The notes: a model not told the origin generated them from the sequence alone. A DNA stretch of 64,000 nt from CAYVVT01 sp964454335 (GCA_964454335.1 CAYVVT010000001.1:310001-374000), one strand, 5' to 3'. Counted from the first letter of the stretch, positions 9,515 to 17,909 are shown. Numbers and translations are program-made.

Positions 9515-9826
9515 ATGGCTGACCTTCAACATCCTACAGCATATGAGAAACGGGACATTCCCGTTGTAAAAGTAGCCTGGTATGGTCTGGCCGGGATCGT
9601 TTTCCTGGTGGTCATATCCCTGCTGGGCAGGTCCTTCTTCATCCTGAGCAAGGAGCGGGCCTATTACCATCAGGTCATGCAGGCACCGGCCCCCTATCTC
9701 CAGCAGGTGCAGGAGGCTGCGGCGGATCAATTGAACAGCTACGGGATCGTGGATGCTGAAAAAGGCATCTACCGGATCCCCATTGAATCAGCCATGGAGA
9801 AACTGGCCACAGAAGCAAAACAGTAG
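9515..9826 (+). CDS. Small single-span membrane protein of the ACIII locus
   Basis: A 103-residue protein with one membrane segment (about residues 24-46) and a C-terminal soluble part of about 55 residues ending Y-R-I-P-I-E-S-A-M-E-K-L. A YRIPI(D/E)xAM tail is, to my recollection, found in short proteins next to act/cox genes in other phyla, so this is probably a conserved, unnamed component or assembly factor of the ACIII-oxidase complex. It lies 11 bases after actF and 8 before the SCO gene. No cofactor motif is present. Confidence 0.75.
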   Translation: MADLQHPTAYEKRDIPVVKVAWYGLAGIVFLVVISLLGRSFFILSKERAYYHQVMQAPAPYLQQVQEAAADQLNSYGIVDAEKGIYRIPIESAMEKLATEAKQ

Positions 9827-9834
9827 AAAAAAAT

Positions 9835-10701
9835 TTGCCAAGAATCGTTACTAATATTATCCCCTTTTGGCTGTGCACCCTACTCCTGGTGACAGCCTCC
9901 TCTAACATCCTGGATGCACAGATCGCGGATTATGCCCCTGAGAGCCTGGGAAGGATTGACGTCATCGAACAACTCGGAGAGTATGTACCGGGGGATATCA
10001 GAATGGTCAATGCCGAAGGTGATACTGTTCTTCTCGGTGACTATCTGGAAGGTGACAAACCCATCGTCCTGACCCTGGCCTATTATGAATGCCCCATGCT
10101 GTGTACCATGGTGCTGAATGGTTTGTCAGATACGGCCGACAAGCTGGCCTGGCGACCGGGCGAGGAATATCAGATCCTTACCTTGAGCATTGATCCTGAC
10201 GAGGATGCCGAGCTGGCGGCCGGTAAGGAAAAGGTATATCTGGAAGGCTTCAAAATGGGAGTCGGCGAAGAAGCCTGGCGCTTCCATGTGGCCGACCAGG
10301 CCGAGATCACCCGTTTGGCTGAAGCCGTGGGCTTTAAATATTACTATGACGAGGAAGCAGACGAATACGCTCATCCGGCGGTCATCATCTTGTTGACCCG
10401 CGAGGGCAAGGTCGCCCGTTATCTCTATGGTTTGAACTATCCTGAGAATGACCTGAAACTGGGTCTCTTGGAGGCTTCAGACGGCAAGATCGGGACAACC
10501 ATCGACCGCCTGATCCTCTACTGCTACCACTACGATTCGCAGGCCGGCAGCTATTCCATTCAGGCGGCCAATGTCATGCGACTGGGGGGCGCTGCCACCG
10601 TACTTATCCTGGGGGTCTTTATCAGTCTGCTGTGGTGGTGGGATCGACAGCATCGCAGGAAGCTGGCCCCCATGCTCAACGAAAAAAGGAATGCAAAGTA
10701 A
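9835..10701 (+). CDS. SCO1/SenC family copper chaperone, membrane-anchored
   Basis: A 288-residue exported SCO protein that delivers copper to, or reduces, the CuA site of cytochrome oxidase subunit II. A signal peptide (about residues 5-26) is followed by a thioredoxin-like fold with CPMLC (CxxxC, about residues 86-90) and the partner His in Y-A-H-P-A-V (about residue 181). A C-terminal membrane segment (about 246-268) is less usual for the family. The start is TTG, 8 bases after the previous stop. It immediately precedes coxB, the expected client. Confidence 0.9.
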   Translation: MPRIVTNIIPFWLCTLLLVTASSNILDAQIADYAPESLGRIDVIEQLGEYVPGDIRMVNAEGDTVLLGDYLEGDKPIVLTLAYYECPMLCTMVLNGLSDTADKLAWRPGEEYQILTLSIDPDEDAELAAGKEKVYLEGFKMGVGEEAWRFHVADQAEITRLAEAVGFKYYYDEEADEYAHPAVIILLTREGKVARYLYGLNYPENDLKLGLLEASDGKIGTTIDRLILYCYHYDSQAGSYSIQAANVMRLGGAATVLILGVFISLLWWWDRQHRRKLAPMLNEKRNAK

Positions 10702-11649
10702 ATGGACAGCACCGGTACAATCTTTATGCCGCCTGGAAGTTCTACCATCGCCTCCGAGGTCGATGCGCTCTTCTATTTCATCTTCTGGGTCGGCCTGGTG
10801 TTCTTCGTCGGCGTGGTTACGGCAACGCTGTATTTTGTCTTTCGCTTTCGCCGCAGAAAGCAGGAAGCGGAAGGTGTTACGACGGGGGCAACGCATAACA
10901 CGACCCTGGAGATCGTCTGGACGGTGATCCCCACCATCCTGGTCTTCATCGTCTTCGCTTGGAGTTTCAAGACCTACCTGAAAATGAATATTGCGCCGGG
11001 CGAAGCCATCGAGATCAAGGCTACCGGACAAAAGTGGTTCTGGACCTTTGACTATCCAGACGGCCGTAATACGATGAATGAACTGGTGGTCCCGGTTGAC
11101 CAGCCCGTTGAGATGCTGCTTTCCTCCAAGGATGTGATCCACAGTTTCTATGTCCCCAATTTCCGTGTAAAAATGGATGTATTGCCCAATCGATATACAA
11201 GCCTGTGGTTCGAGGCCACCGATGTGGGTACATACGACCTGTTCTGTGCAGAGTACTGCGGGAAAGGTCATTCCGAGATGCTCGCAGTGGTGAAGGTCCT
11301 GAGCGAGGATGATTATGCCGAATGGCTGGCCAAAGGCGATGTGGTGGATATGAATATCCCACTGCCGGAGCTCGGGGAGCAGCTCTACACCTCCAAAGCC
11401 TGCAACGCCTGTCACAGCCTTGATGGCAGCAAGCTGGTGGGGCCGACATTCAAGGGAGCGTTTGGATCCACGGTGAAGCACACGGACGGCAGCTCCGCCA
11501 TAACAGATGAGAATTACCTGCGACAGTCCATCATGGATCCCCAGAGCCAGGTCATCGAAGGTTACGCCCCTGTGATGCCTGCCTATCAGGGACTTCTGAA
11601 AGATCGAGAGATCGATGGTCTGGTGGCTTACATCAAGTCACTGAAATAA
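10702..11649 (+). CDS. coxB: Cytochrome c oxidase subunit II with fused cytochrome c (caa3-type)
   Basis: A 315-residue subunit with two N-terminal membrane helices (about residues 22-45 and 70-92). The periplasmic CuA domain has its first ligand in K-D-V-I-H-S-F and the rest in CAEYCGKGHSEM (about residues 179-190). A C-terminal cytochrome c domain with CNACH (about 234-238) has a likely distal Met in APVMPAY. The fused heme defines a caa3 oxidase, which can take electrons straight from alternative complex III. It starts directly after the SCO stop. Confidence 0.95.
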   Translation: MDSTGTIFMPPGSSTIASEVDALFYFIFWVGLVFFVGVVTATLYFVFRFRRRKQEAEGVTTGATHNTTLEIVWTVIPTILVFIVFAWSFKTYLKMNIAPGEAIEIKATGQKWFWTFDYPDGRNTMNELVVPVDQPVEMLLSSKDVIHSFYVPNFRVKMDVLPNRYTSLWFEATDVGTYDLFCAEYCGKGHSEMLAVVKVLSEDDYAEWLAKGDVVDMNIPLPELGEQLYTSKACNACHSLDGSKLVGPTFKGAFGSTVKHTDGSSAITDENYLRQSIMDPQSQVIEGYAPVMPAYQGLLKDREIDGLVAYIKSLK

Positions 11650-11667
11650 GCAGTGAGGATAGTGAAC

Positions 11668-13302
11668 ATGACCAATGTGATGCCTGAAAAAAGTTATCTG
11701 AACGATCCAAAGGGATTGAGATCCTGGTTGTTGACCCTGGATCACAAACGGATCGGACTCATGTACCTCTTCGGCGTGATGTTCTTCTTCTTCATCGCCG
11801 GTCTCCTGGCGGTATTGATCAGATTGGAACTTCTGACGCCTGGTGGTGATATGGTATCGGCCGACACCTACAACAGGCTGTTTACCCTGCATGGAGCCGT
11901 AATGATCTTCCTGTTCATCATTCCCTCCATACCTGCGGCCCTGGGAAACCTCTTCTTACCTGTGATGATAGGAGCCCGGGATGTGGCCTTCCCACGCTTG
12001 AATCTCATGAGCTGGTACATCTATGTCCTCGGTTCAATTTTTTCGATCTATGTCATGGTCCGGGGCGGAGTGGATACCGGCTGGACCTTCTACACACCAT
12101 ACAGTTCCAGTACAGATGGCGCAATCATTGCCATGGGCCTTGGGGTATTCATCCTGGGTTTCTCCTCCATCCTTACAGGTGTGAATTTTATTGTCACGGT
12201 ACATAAGCTGCGGGCACCGGGAATATCATGGTTCAAAATGCCCCTGTTCATCTGGGGACTCTATGCAACGGCCATCATCCAGGTCCTGGCAACCCCGGTA
12301 CTGGCCATTACCATGGTCATGCTGCTCATGGAGCGCACGCTGGGTATCGGTATCTTTGATCCCGCCATGGGAGGTGACCCGGTCCTGTTCCAGCATTTCT
12401 TCTGGTTCTATTCCCATCCGGCGGTCTACATCATGATCCTGCCGGGTATGGGGATCATCAGTGAACTGGTATCGGTGTTCTCACACCGCAAGATATTTGG
12501 CTACAAGGCAATCGCTTTCTCGAGCCTGGCCATCGCTTTTATCAGTTTTCTGGTCTGGGGTCACCACATGTTTACCTCAGGTCAGTCCCAGTTCGCAGCC
12601 ATGGTGTTCTCATTCCTGACCTTCCTTGTAGGGGTTCCCTCGGGTATCAAGGTGTTCAACTGGATCGCCACCATGTACAAGGGCAGGATTGACCTCCGAA
12701 CGCCTATGCTGTATGTGCTGAGTTTCTTCACCCTCTTCGTCATCGGCGGCCTTACCGGCATATTCCTGGGCGCGCTGTCTGTGGACATTCATCTCCATGA
12801 CACCTATTTCATCGTGGCGCATTTCCATTATGTGATGATGGGCGGTACGGTGATCGCCTTTCTCGGAGGTATGCATTACTGGTGGCCGAAGATCTGGGGC
12901 CGGATGTACAATGAGAAACTGGCCACCATCACGGCCGTGCTGATCTTCATCGGGTTCAATCTGACGTTCCTACCCCAGTTCCTGCTGGGTTCAAAGGGCA
13001 TGCCCCGGCGCTATTACATGTATGAGAACATGGAGAATACGGCCCTGTTCGAACAGCTCCACGGACTGTCCACCTACGGTTCCTGGGTGATCCTGGTGGC
13101 CTTCCTGCTGATGGGCTACTATCTCATCCACGCCATTTTCAAGGGCCGTCCGGCCGGAGCCAATCCCTGGGGCGCGCTGACCCTGGAGTGGCAGACACCG
13201 TCTCCAGTTCCGGCACACAATTTCGAAGGAGAGCCGGAGATCACACACGGGCCCTACGACTACGATACTGTGGATGTCCATCCCACATTCCCCAGAGATT
13301 AA
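11668..13302 (+). CDS. coxA: Cytochrome c oxidase subunit I, A2-type
   Basis: The 544-residue catalytic subunit holding low-spin heme and the heme-CuB site, with twelve membrane helices. Visible are the first heme ligand in FTLHGAVMIF, the CuB/Tyr region FYSHPAVYI, the CuB histidines in WGHHMFTSG, and the distal pair in VAHFHYVMMGG. The glutamate of the A1-type GHPEVYI motif is replaced by Tyr-Ser (YSHPAVYI), the signature of A2-type oxidases such as that of Rhodothermus. ATG 11668 has GAGGA upstream and is preferred over GTG 11653. Confidence 0.95.
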   Translation: MTNVMPEKSYLNDPKGLRSWLLTLDHKRIGLMYLFGVMFFFFIAGLLAVLIRLELLTPGGDMVSADTYNRLFTLHGAVMIFLFIIPSIPAALGNLFLPVMIGARDVAFPRLNLMSWYIYVLGSIFSIYVMVRGGVDTGWTFYTPYSSSTDGAIIAMGLGVFILGFSSILTGVNFIVTVHKLRAPGISWFKMPLFIWGLYATAIIQVLATPVLAITMVMLLMERTLGIGIFDPAMGGDPVLFQHFFWFYSHPAVYIMILPGMGIISELVSVFSHRKIFGYKAIAFSSLAIAFISFLVWGHHMFTSGQSQFAAMVFSFLTFLVGVPSGIKVFNWIATMYKGRIDLRTPMLYVLSFFTLFVIGGLTGIFLGALSVDIHLHDTYFIVAHFHYVMMGGTVIAFLGGMHYWWPKIWGRMYNEKLATITAVLIFIGFNLTFLPQFLLGSKGMPRRYYMYENMENTALFEQLHGLSTYGSWVILVAFLLMGYYLIHAIFKGRPAGANPWGALTLEWQTPSPVPAHNFEGEPEITHGPYDYDTVDVHPTFPRD

Positions 13303-13314
13303 GGAAAGAATCTG

Positions 13315-13965
13315 ATGATGAGTCACAGCACTGCTCAACCCGCCTACGTCCAGCATCATTTTGTCGATGCCGAACAGCAGCGTGAATCAGCCAAGCTGGG
13401 AATGTGGCTGTTCCTGCTCACCGAGGTCCTGACCTTTGGTGGTCTCTTCGCGGCTTACGCCATCTTCAGGGCCTGGTATCCGGAGATGTTCCTCAACGCG
13501 CACAAGGCCCTGGATGTGGGCCTGGGAACCTTCAATACCATCGTACTGATCACCAGCTCAGTGACCATTGCCCTGGCGATCCGCAGTCTGCAGGTCGGAA
13601 AGATCACCAAAAGCCAATGGTACCTTATCGCAACCCTATTACTGGCGGCGACCTTCCTGGTGGTGAAGTATTTTGAATATTCGCACAAGTTCCATGTCGG
13701 CCAGCTTCCAGGTCATTTTTACAGCTATGAAGGGATAGAGGGGACCAATCCACACGTTTTCTTCGGGATCTATTTTGCGATGACAGGTCTGCACGGGCTG
13801 CACGTGCTCATCGGTATGGGTCTCATCACCTGGATGCTCATGCGCACGTCCCGAGGGGATTTTTCACCTGAATACTATACACCAGTGGAAATGACCGGTC
13901 TGTTCTGGCACCTGGTGGATCTGGTCTGGATCTACCTCTTCCCATTGTTCTATCTCATCGGTTAA
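13315..13965 (+). CDS. coxC: Cytochrome c oxidase subunit III
   Basis: A 216-residue membrane protein of the CoxC family, with about five to six helices. Typical signatures are SAKLGMWLFLLTEVLTFGGLF (first half of the first helix, about residues 25-45), HVFFGIYFAMTGLHGLHVLIG (about 146-166) and the C-terminal WHLVDLVWIYLFPLFYL. It stabilises subunit I and the proton path. Start ATG-ATG at 13315/13318 with AAGGAAAG upstream; it lies 12 bases after coxA. Confidence 0.95.
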   Translation: MMSHSTAQPAYVQHHFVDAEQQRESAKLGMWLFLLTEVLTFGGLFAAYAIFRAWYPEMFLNAHKALDVGLGTFNTIVLITSSVTIALAIRSLQVGKITKSQWYLIATLLLAATFLVVKYFEYSHKFHVGQLPGHFYSYEGIEGTNPHVFFGIYFAMTGLHGLHVLIGMGLITWMLMRTSRGDFSPEYYTPVEMTGLFWHLVDLVWIYLFPLFYLIG

Positions 13966-13975
13966 GGAGGTCGCA

Positions 13976-14320
13976 ATGTCTGAAAACGCTACTACCGGTC
14001 ATGTGAGCTCCATGAAGACCTACCTGGGTGTAGGCGCGGCCCTGCTGGTCCTCACTGTAGTCACTGTTGCCGTCTCATTCGTGGACCTGGGTGGTTTCAA
14101 TGTGGTGGTGGCTTTGCTCATCGCCAGCATCAAGGGTACCCTGGTGGTCCTGTTCTTCATGCATCTGCTGCATGATAACAAACTCTACCTGACGATCTTT
14201 ATCTCAGCTCTGATCTTCCTCTTCATTCTCATCATTTTCACCATGTTCGATACCATGACAAGGGATGAAATGACACCGTTCGCCACACTGGCGATTGAAA
14301 ATTTAAGAATGAGCGATTGA
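13976..14320 (+). CDS. coxD: Cytochrome c oxidase subunit IV (CoxD/CyoD-like)
   Basis: A 114-residue protein with three membrane helices and the family core ASIKGTLVVLFFMHLLHD (about residues 48-65). It begins after a near-perfect ribosome site, TAAGGAGGTCGCA. The last residues A-I-E-N-L-R-M-S-D are encoded by two copies of a 13-base direct repeat (14291 and 14313), the second of which also supplies the stop codon; the tail is therefore probably acquired from the repeat rather than functional. Confidence 0.92.
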   Translation: MSENATTGHVSSMKTYLGVGAALLVLTVVTVAVSFVDLGGFNVVVALLIASIKGTLVVLFFMHLLHDNKLYLTIFISALIFLFILIIFTMFDTMTRDEMTPFATLAIENLRMSD

Positions 14321-14325
14321 AAATT
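14291..14325 (+). repeat. 13-base direct repeat across the coxD stop codon
   Basis: GCGATTGAAAATT occurs at 14291-14303 and again at 14313-14325, the second copy containing the coxD TGA. An inverted copy of its core lies at 14357-14367. No function is known to me; it may be a remnant of a small dispersed repeat. Confidence 0.6.
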
Positions 14326-14367
14326 GAGTTAACCACGGACAGGTGGTTTACCCTGCAATTTTCAATC
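14315..14367 (+). terminator. Large hairpin after coxD
   Basis: Perfect 12-base arms GATTGAAAATTG (14315-14326) and CAATTTTCAATC (14356-14367) enclose a second stem AACCAC/GTGGTT (14331-14336, 14343-14348). A pyrimidine-rich run with CCCTTTTTG follows. It could end or attenuate the act-cox transcript, or protect its 3' end; the outer stem is AT-rich, so a classical intrinsic terminator is not certain. Confidence 0.5.
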
Positions 14368-14405
14368 TTCAATTTCCCTTTTTGAATCTGTAGTTTCGGG
14401 GGACC

Positions 14406-15350
14406 ATGAACAGTTTCAGACGGTTCGCCATCATCACCACGGCTCTGACCTATTTCCTCATCTTTGTGGGTGGACTGGTACGCGTGTCCGGGGCCGGCCT
14501 TGGTTGTCCGGACTGGCCACGTTGTTTCGGGCGCTGGATCCCACCGACGAATCTGGAACAACTGCCCCCGGAATTTGATCCCAGTACATTCAATATCACC
14601 CTGGCCTGGATCGAGTACGTCAACCGGCTGGTGGGCGTACTGGTGGGGCTTTTCATCCTGGTACTGGCCTATCGCAGCATCCGCTATCACAGACACCAGC
14701 GCAAGATCGTTATCCCCGCTATTGCCGCCCTCATCCTGGTGGCAATCCAGGGTTGGCAGGGCAGTGTGGTGGTGGCCATGGGCCTTGATCCTGACGTGGT
14801 GAATATCCATCTGTACACGGCCCTGGTCATCGTGGGGACACTGCTGTATCTCACCCAGCAGAGCTTCTATCTGGATCCGCAGCTGAACGATGAGATCAGT
14901 TCTGATTATCACGGGGGCTTTGGCTGGACCCTGTGGTCCATGCTCATTCTGGTGGCCATACAGGTGGTGATAGGCAGCCAGGTACGGGGTGGTTTTGAAG
15001 AATTGCGCAAAACCCTGCAATTCGTTCCCAATATTGCCGTTATCAATCTCATGGGGCGCGGATTGCGCATCCACATGTGGCTGGGGATCATCATGGTCAT
15101 CCTGGCGGGCTTCGAATATTACCAGATCAGATTGCGTGGTACGAACGCATCCAGGCTGATGTCAGCTGTCATGGTCATGGTCTTCGCCTTGCTGGTCATA
15201 CAGACGGGTATGGGGCTGGCCTTGGTGCGTATTGGCCTGCCGCCAATCGTACAGCTGTTCCACCTGTGGGCGGGCAGCATTCTCCTGGGACTCACCATGA
15301 TCCAGTTGATCGCGTACAGGTATTCAAGGAGTATTCAGGGTGGAGCTTAA
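14406..15350 (+). CDS. ctaA: Heme A synthase (CtaA/COX15 family)
   Basis: A 314-residue membrane protein with eight predicted helices that oxidises heme O to heme A for the caa3 oxidase. The N-terminal LVRVSGAGLGCPDWPRCFG with two cysteines (about residues 23-41) and the EYVNRLVG heme-ligand motif (about 76-83) are diagnostic. The second half repeats the four-helix plan, with histidines in I-H-M-W-L-G and F-H-L-W-A-G. The heme O synthase gene ctaB is not in the window. The stop overlaps the second SCO gene by 11 bases. Confidence 0.92.
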   Translation: MNSFRRFAIITTALTYFLIFVGGLVRVSGAGLGCPDWPRCFGRWIPPTNLEQLPPEFDPSTFNITLAWIEYVNRLVGVLVGLFILVLAYRSIRYHRHQRKIVIPAIAALILVAIQGWQGSVVVAMGLDPDVVNIHLYTALVIVGTLLYLTQQSFYLDPQLNDEISSDYHGGFGWTLWSMLILVAIQVVIGSQVRGGFEELRKTLQFVPNIAVINLMGRGLRIHMWLGIIMVILAGFEYYQIRLRGTNASRLMSAVMVMVFALLVIQTGMGLALVRIGLPPIVQLFHLWAGSILLGLTMIQLIAYRYSRSIQGGA

Positions 15351-15942
15351 TACCATAGCGAAAAGTCTGTTGTGGTCATTGCTGGTGGTGGCTCTGATGG
15401 CTGTTGGTGCTCTGATGGTCATCGATCAAGCCGAGGATTCACGACAGAACCTGGTGGTGGTTGGTACCGTTCCCGAATTCAGCTTTGTTGATCAGGACGA
15501 GGTGGCGTTCACACAGGCAGACCTGAAGAATAAGATCAGCATCATCGATTTTATTTTCACAAATTGTCAGGGACCCTGTCCACTCATGGCCGAACAGATG
15601 ATCGGTCTGTACGAATTCTACGAAGATTCAGAACAGGTGCAGTTCGTATCCGTCAGTGTGGATCCGGAACGGGATTCACCCGCTATCCTTAAGGAATATG
15701 CCCTTCTGCAGGGGGTAAGTGACAAACGCTGGAAATTTCTGCATGCACCACTGGTGCAAGTTCAGGATCTGCTTGAGAAAGGATTTTACCTAGCGGCGGA
15801 CAATTTACCCCACGGGCATAGTACCAAGTTCATTCTCGTGGACCAGGATGCCCAGATCCGCGGATATTTTGATTTCGAAGATCCACTCAGCCTGGAGATT
15901 CTCAAGCAGAATGTCCAGGACCTGGCCCGGGCTGACGGCTGA
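15340..15942 (+). CDS. SCO1/SenC family protein, second copy
   Basis: A 200-residue protein with an N-terminal membrane anchor (about residues 8-28) and a thioredoxin fold. It has the SCO metal motif CQGPC (about residues 76-80), VSVDPERDSP (about 105-114) and the later His of LPHGHSTKFILVD (about 155-167). It is closer to classical SCO1 than the upstream copy, which has CPMLC. The start is GTG with AAGGAG eight bases upstream, inside the end of ctaA, so the two are translationally coupled; a role in oxidase copper insertion follows from context. Confidence 0.9.
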   Translation: MELNTIAKSLLWSLLVVALMAVGALMVIDQAEDSRQNLVVVGTVPEFSFVDQDEVAFTQADLKNKISIIDFIFTNCQGPCPLMAEQMIGLYEFYEDSEQVQFVSVSVDPERDSPAILKEYALLQGVSDKRWKFLHAPLVQVQDLLEKGFYLAADNLPHGHSTKFILVDQDAQIRGYFDFEDPLSLEILKQNVQDLARADG

Positions 15943-15971
15943 TCAATTTTTTACCACAGATCAGAAATGAT

Positions 15972-16673
15972 TCACAGGCTGTCGACAGGCTGTTCAGGAT
16001 AGGATATCCTGAGATGAAGGAAAATGTCACCCTGCTCCGCATGGGAAGAGAGGATCTTCGTGCGGATCCCACCTTTGAACGGAATTGATCCCTGTATCAG
16101 TCTGGGTGCGTCCTGCTGCCCGATAAGTGTCGGTGTCAGGGTCAAGTACAGTTCGCCTAGAAGACGAGCTTCCATAAACTGACGGATGATACTGCCCCCG
16201 CCTTCCACCATGAGACTGTGGTACCCGTTTTTCACAAGGTACTCCAGCAGTGAATTGAGATCCGCCTCAGGTCCATCTCCCGGAACGGGAACGTGCAGAA
16301 TGCCCCGGGGATGCGTACCCGGCCAGTGATTTGCCGGGAGCGGGGAAACAATGCCAACCGATAATGCAGGTTCGTGGAACAGATCTGCCTCCCAGTCCAG
16401 ATCAACCGCTTGGGACATGATGAGATGCAGGGGAAAGTGGGAGCTGTCCGCCGCCTTGTGCCGGACAGGGTAGGTCCGGAAGGTCTCAGCCCCGAACAAA
16501 AGCACATCGGCATCATTGCGCAGCTGTTTCAGATGTTCTATATCTGCATCGGAACTGATCCGCGTGTAATTGTCGACGTTCGCCGGACCGATGGATCCAT
16601 CCAGGCTGCTGGCCAGGCAGGCGAAGACCCGCAAACCGGAACTTTCAGTGAAATCATCAGGTATGCTCACCAT
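15972..16673 (-). CDS. RibD C-terminal-like (dihydrofolate-reductase fold) reductase
   Basis: A 233-residue protein of the RibD C-terminal reductase family, which reduces pyrimidine intermediates of riboflavin synthesis or other pterin-like substrates with NADPH. Seen are the opening V-F-A-C-L-A-S-S-L-D-G-S-I-G, LLFGAETFRTYP (about residues 56-67) and the nucleotide-binding VEGGGSIIRQFMEARL-type motif (about 152-167). There is no deaminase domain and no other rib gene nearby, so it may be a stand-alone reductase of unknown substrate. It converges with the SCO gene across a 29-base gap. Confidence 0.8.
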   Translation of the reverse strand: MVSIPDDFTESSGLRVFACLASSLDGSIGPANVDNYTRISSDADIEHLKQLRNDADVLLFGAETFRTYPVRHKAADSSHFPLHLIMSQAVDLDWEADLFHEPALSVGIVSPLPANHWPGTHPRGILHVPVPGDGPEADLNSLLEYLVKNGYHSLMVEGGGSIIRQFMEARLLGELYLTLTPTLIGQQDAPRLIQGSIPFKGGIRTKILSSHAEQGDIFLHLRISYPEQPVDSL

Positions 16674-16731
16674 GGGAGAATGTAAGGATTAGAAGGGAAG
16701 AGGTCCTGTCATTTTCAGCAGTTTTTCGCCC

Positions 16732-16750
16732 GGTCACCAACAGGGTGACC
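16732..16750. promoter_or_regulatory. Inverted repeat in a divergent intergenic region
   Basis: GGTCACC (16732-16738) and GGTGACC (16744-16750) form a perfect 7-base inverted repeat with a 5-base gap, between the divergent reductase and lipoprotein genes (16674-16806). It could be an operator for either gene; no regulator is adjacent. Confidence 0.35.
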
Positions 16751-16806
16751 AATCTGTCATTTAAGGAGCTTTGGTTTTTGGCGGGACGCCAACTACTTTT
16801 CGGTTC

Positions 16807-17394
16807 ATGCACAGAATAGTGATCATACTCATTCTTGGTACCCTGCTGGGCTGTGAACTTTTTGAGCCCCGTACAGCGGAACCTCCTGGAAACCAGGTTG
16901 ATCCATACTCCTTCCAACAGCCCACTACCCCTGAAAAAGTGCTGGAGAATATCTCCAATGCCTTTCCTGCCAGTAAGCAGGACTACTATCTGGATGTGTT
17001 GGTGGAAGGACTCGCCGATGAAACGGGATTCGCCTTCGATCCGGATCCAGCAGTTGCCGAGGGGCATGGTGGATTGTTTGACAATTGGGGTTATGTGGAG
17101 GAAGCGACTTTCATCACGAACCTGTTCCAGCGCATGAGCGAAAGCGGTATTCAGAATTTCCAGTGGAGCGATCTACAACTGGAAACCATTGGTGACCAGA
17201 CACAGATCCAGGCGGTATATGCTGCTCAGCTGTCCCTGATCCAATCCCGCGACCCTTTGCCCACCCATCTGGCTGGCCGGGCTTACCTCACTCTCCTGAG
17301 AGGCGAAGACCAGTTATACCGGATCCTCACCTGGCAGGACCTTTCCACTGACACGCTGCCCTCCTGGAGCGAGTTGAAGGCCAGCCTGCAATGA
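16807..17394 (+). CDS. Lipoprotein of unknown function, first of a pair
   Basis: A 195-residue predicted lipoprotein: ATG 16807 gives M-H-R-I-V-I-I-L-I-L-G-T-L-L-G-C with a clear lipobox. An earlier TTG (16771) would disrupt the signal. The mature part includes TPEKVLENISNAFPASKQDYY (about residues 37-57) and a C-terminal Y-R-I-L-T-W-Q-D. The E-K-V-L-x-N-I opening and terminal tryptophan motif are shared with the next gene, so the two are diverged paralogues of a small NTF2-like-sized fold. Function unknown. Confidence 0.75.
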   Translation: MHRIVIILILGTLLGCELFEPRTAEPPGNQVDPYSFQQPTTPEKVLENISNAFPASKQDYYLDVLVEGLADETGFAFDPDPAVAEGHGGLFDNWGYVEEATFITNLFQRMSESGIQNFQWSDLQLETIGDQTQIQAVYAAQLSLIQSRDPLPTHLAGRAYLTLLRGEDQLYRILTWQDLSTDTLPSWSELKASLQ

Positions 17395-17909
17395 TCAGAT
17401 CCACCTTATTCCTGGTTCCCTTTTCATTGTTCATTGTTTCCTGCTGGAATCCCTTTGCGCCTATGGAGGGTGAGCTTGGAGGGACGGAACGCTTGACACT
17501 GACAGAGCAGCACAGCCCGGATCAGGTACTGCAGAACTTCAGGTACTCATATATCTATCGGGATTCTCTGGTCTACAGCGCATTGTTCGATACGGGTTTT
17601 GTCTTTCTGTATTATGACCCTGAAGCCGGTGGACAGGGAGCATACAACTACTGGGGTCGCGATACGGAGTTGAGGACCACGGGGCGGATGTTCAGAGCCT
17701 TCGATCAATTCACACTGGTGTGGAATGCTACCATTTTCCAGGATCCCATCATCCTTGATGACAGTGTTTCAGAAGCCAGCATTACCAAGACCTTCGATCT
17801 GTCCATCGACAATCACATCTACCTCACGGGAAATGCCGTTTTCAACTTTGTCAAGGATTCTACTGGGGTCTGGCGGATCAGCCGCTGGCAGGATGAATCG
17901 TATATCTAG
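17391..17909 (+). CDS. Lipoprotein of unknown function, second of a pair
   Basis: A 172-residue predicted lipoprotein with lipobox F-I-V-S-C (Cys about residue 18) followed by W-N-P-F-A-P. The mature part has SPDQVLQNFRYSYIYRDSLVY (about residues 42-62) and ends V-W-R-I-S-R-W-Q-D-E-S. It matches the layout of the preceding lipoprotein and overlaps it by four bases (ATGA), so they are made together. I do not recognise a characterised family. Confidence 0.75.
   Translation: MIRSTLFLVPFSLFIVSCWNPFAPMEGELGGTERLTLTEQHSPDQVLQNFRYSYIYRDSLVYSALFDTGFVFLYYDPEAGGQGAYNYWGRDTELRTTGRMFRAFDQFTLVWNATIFQDPIILDDSVSEASITKTFDLSIDNHIYLTGNAVFNFVKDSTGVWRISRWQDESYI

Noticed and set aside
10477..11481. A 334-codon minus-strand frame across SCO and coxB
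   Set aside because: It crosses two well-supported genes and shows no family motif.
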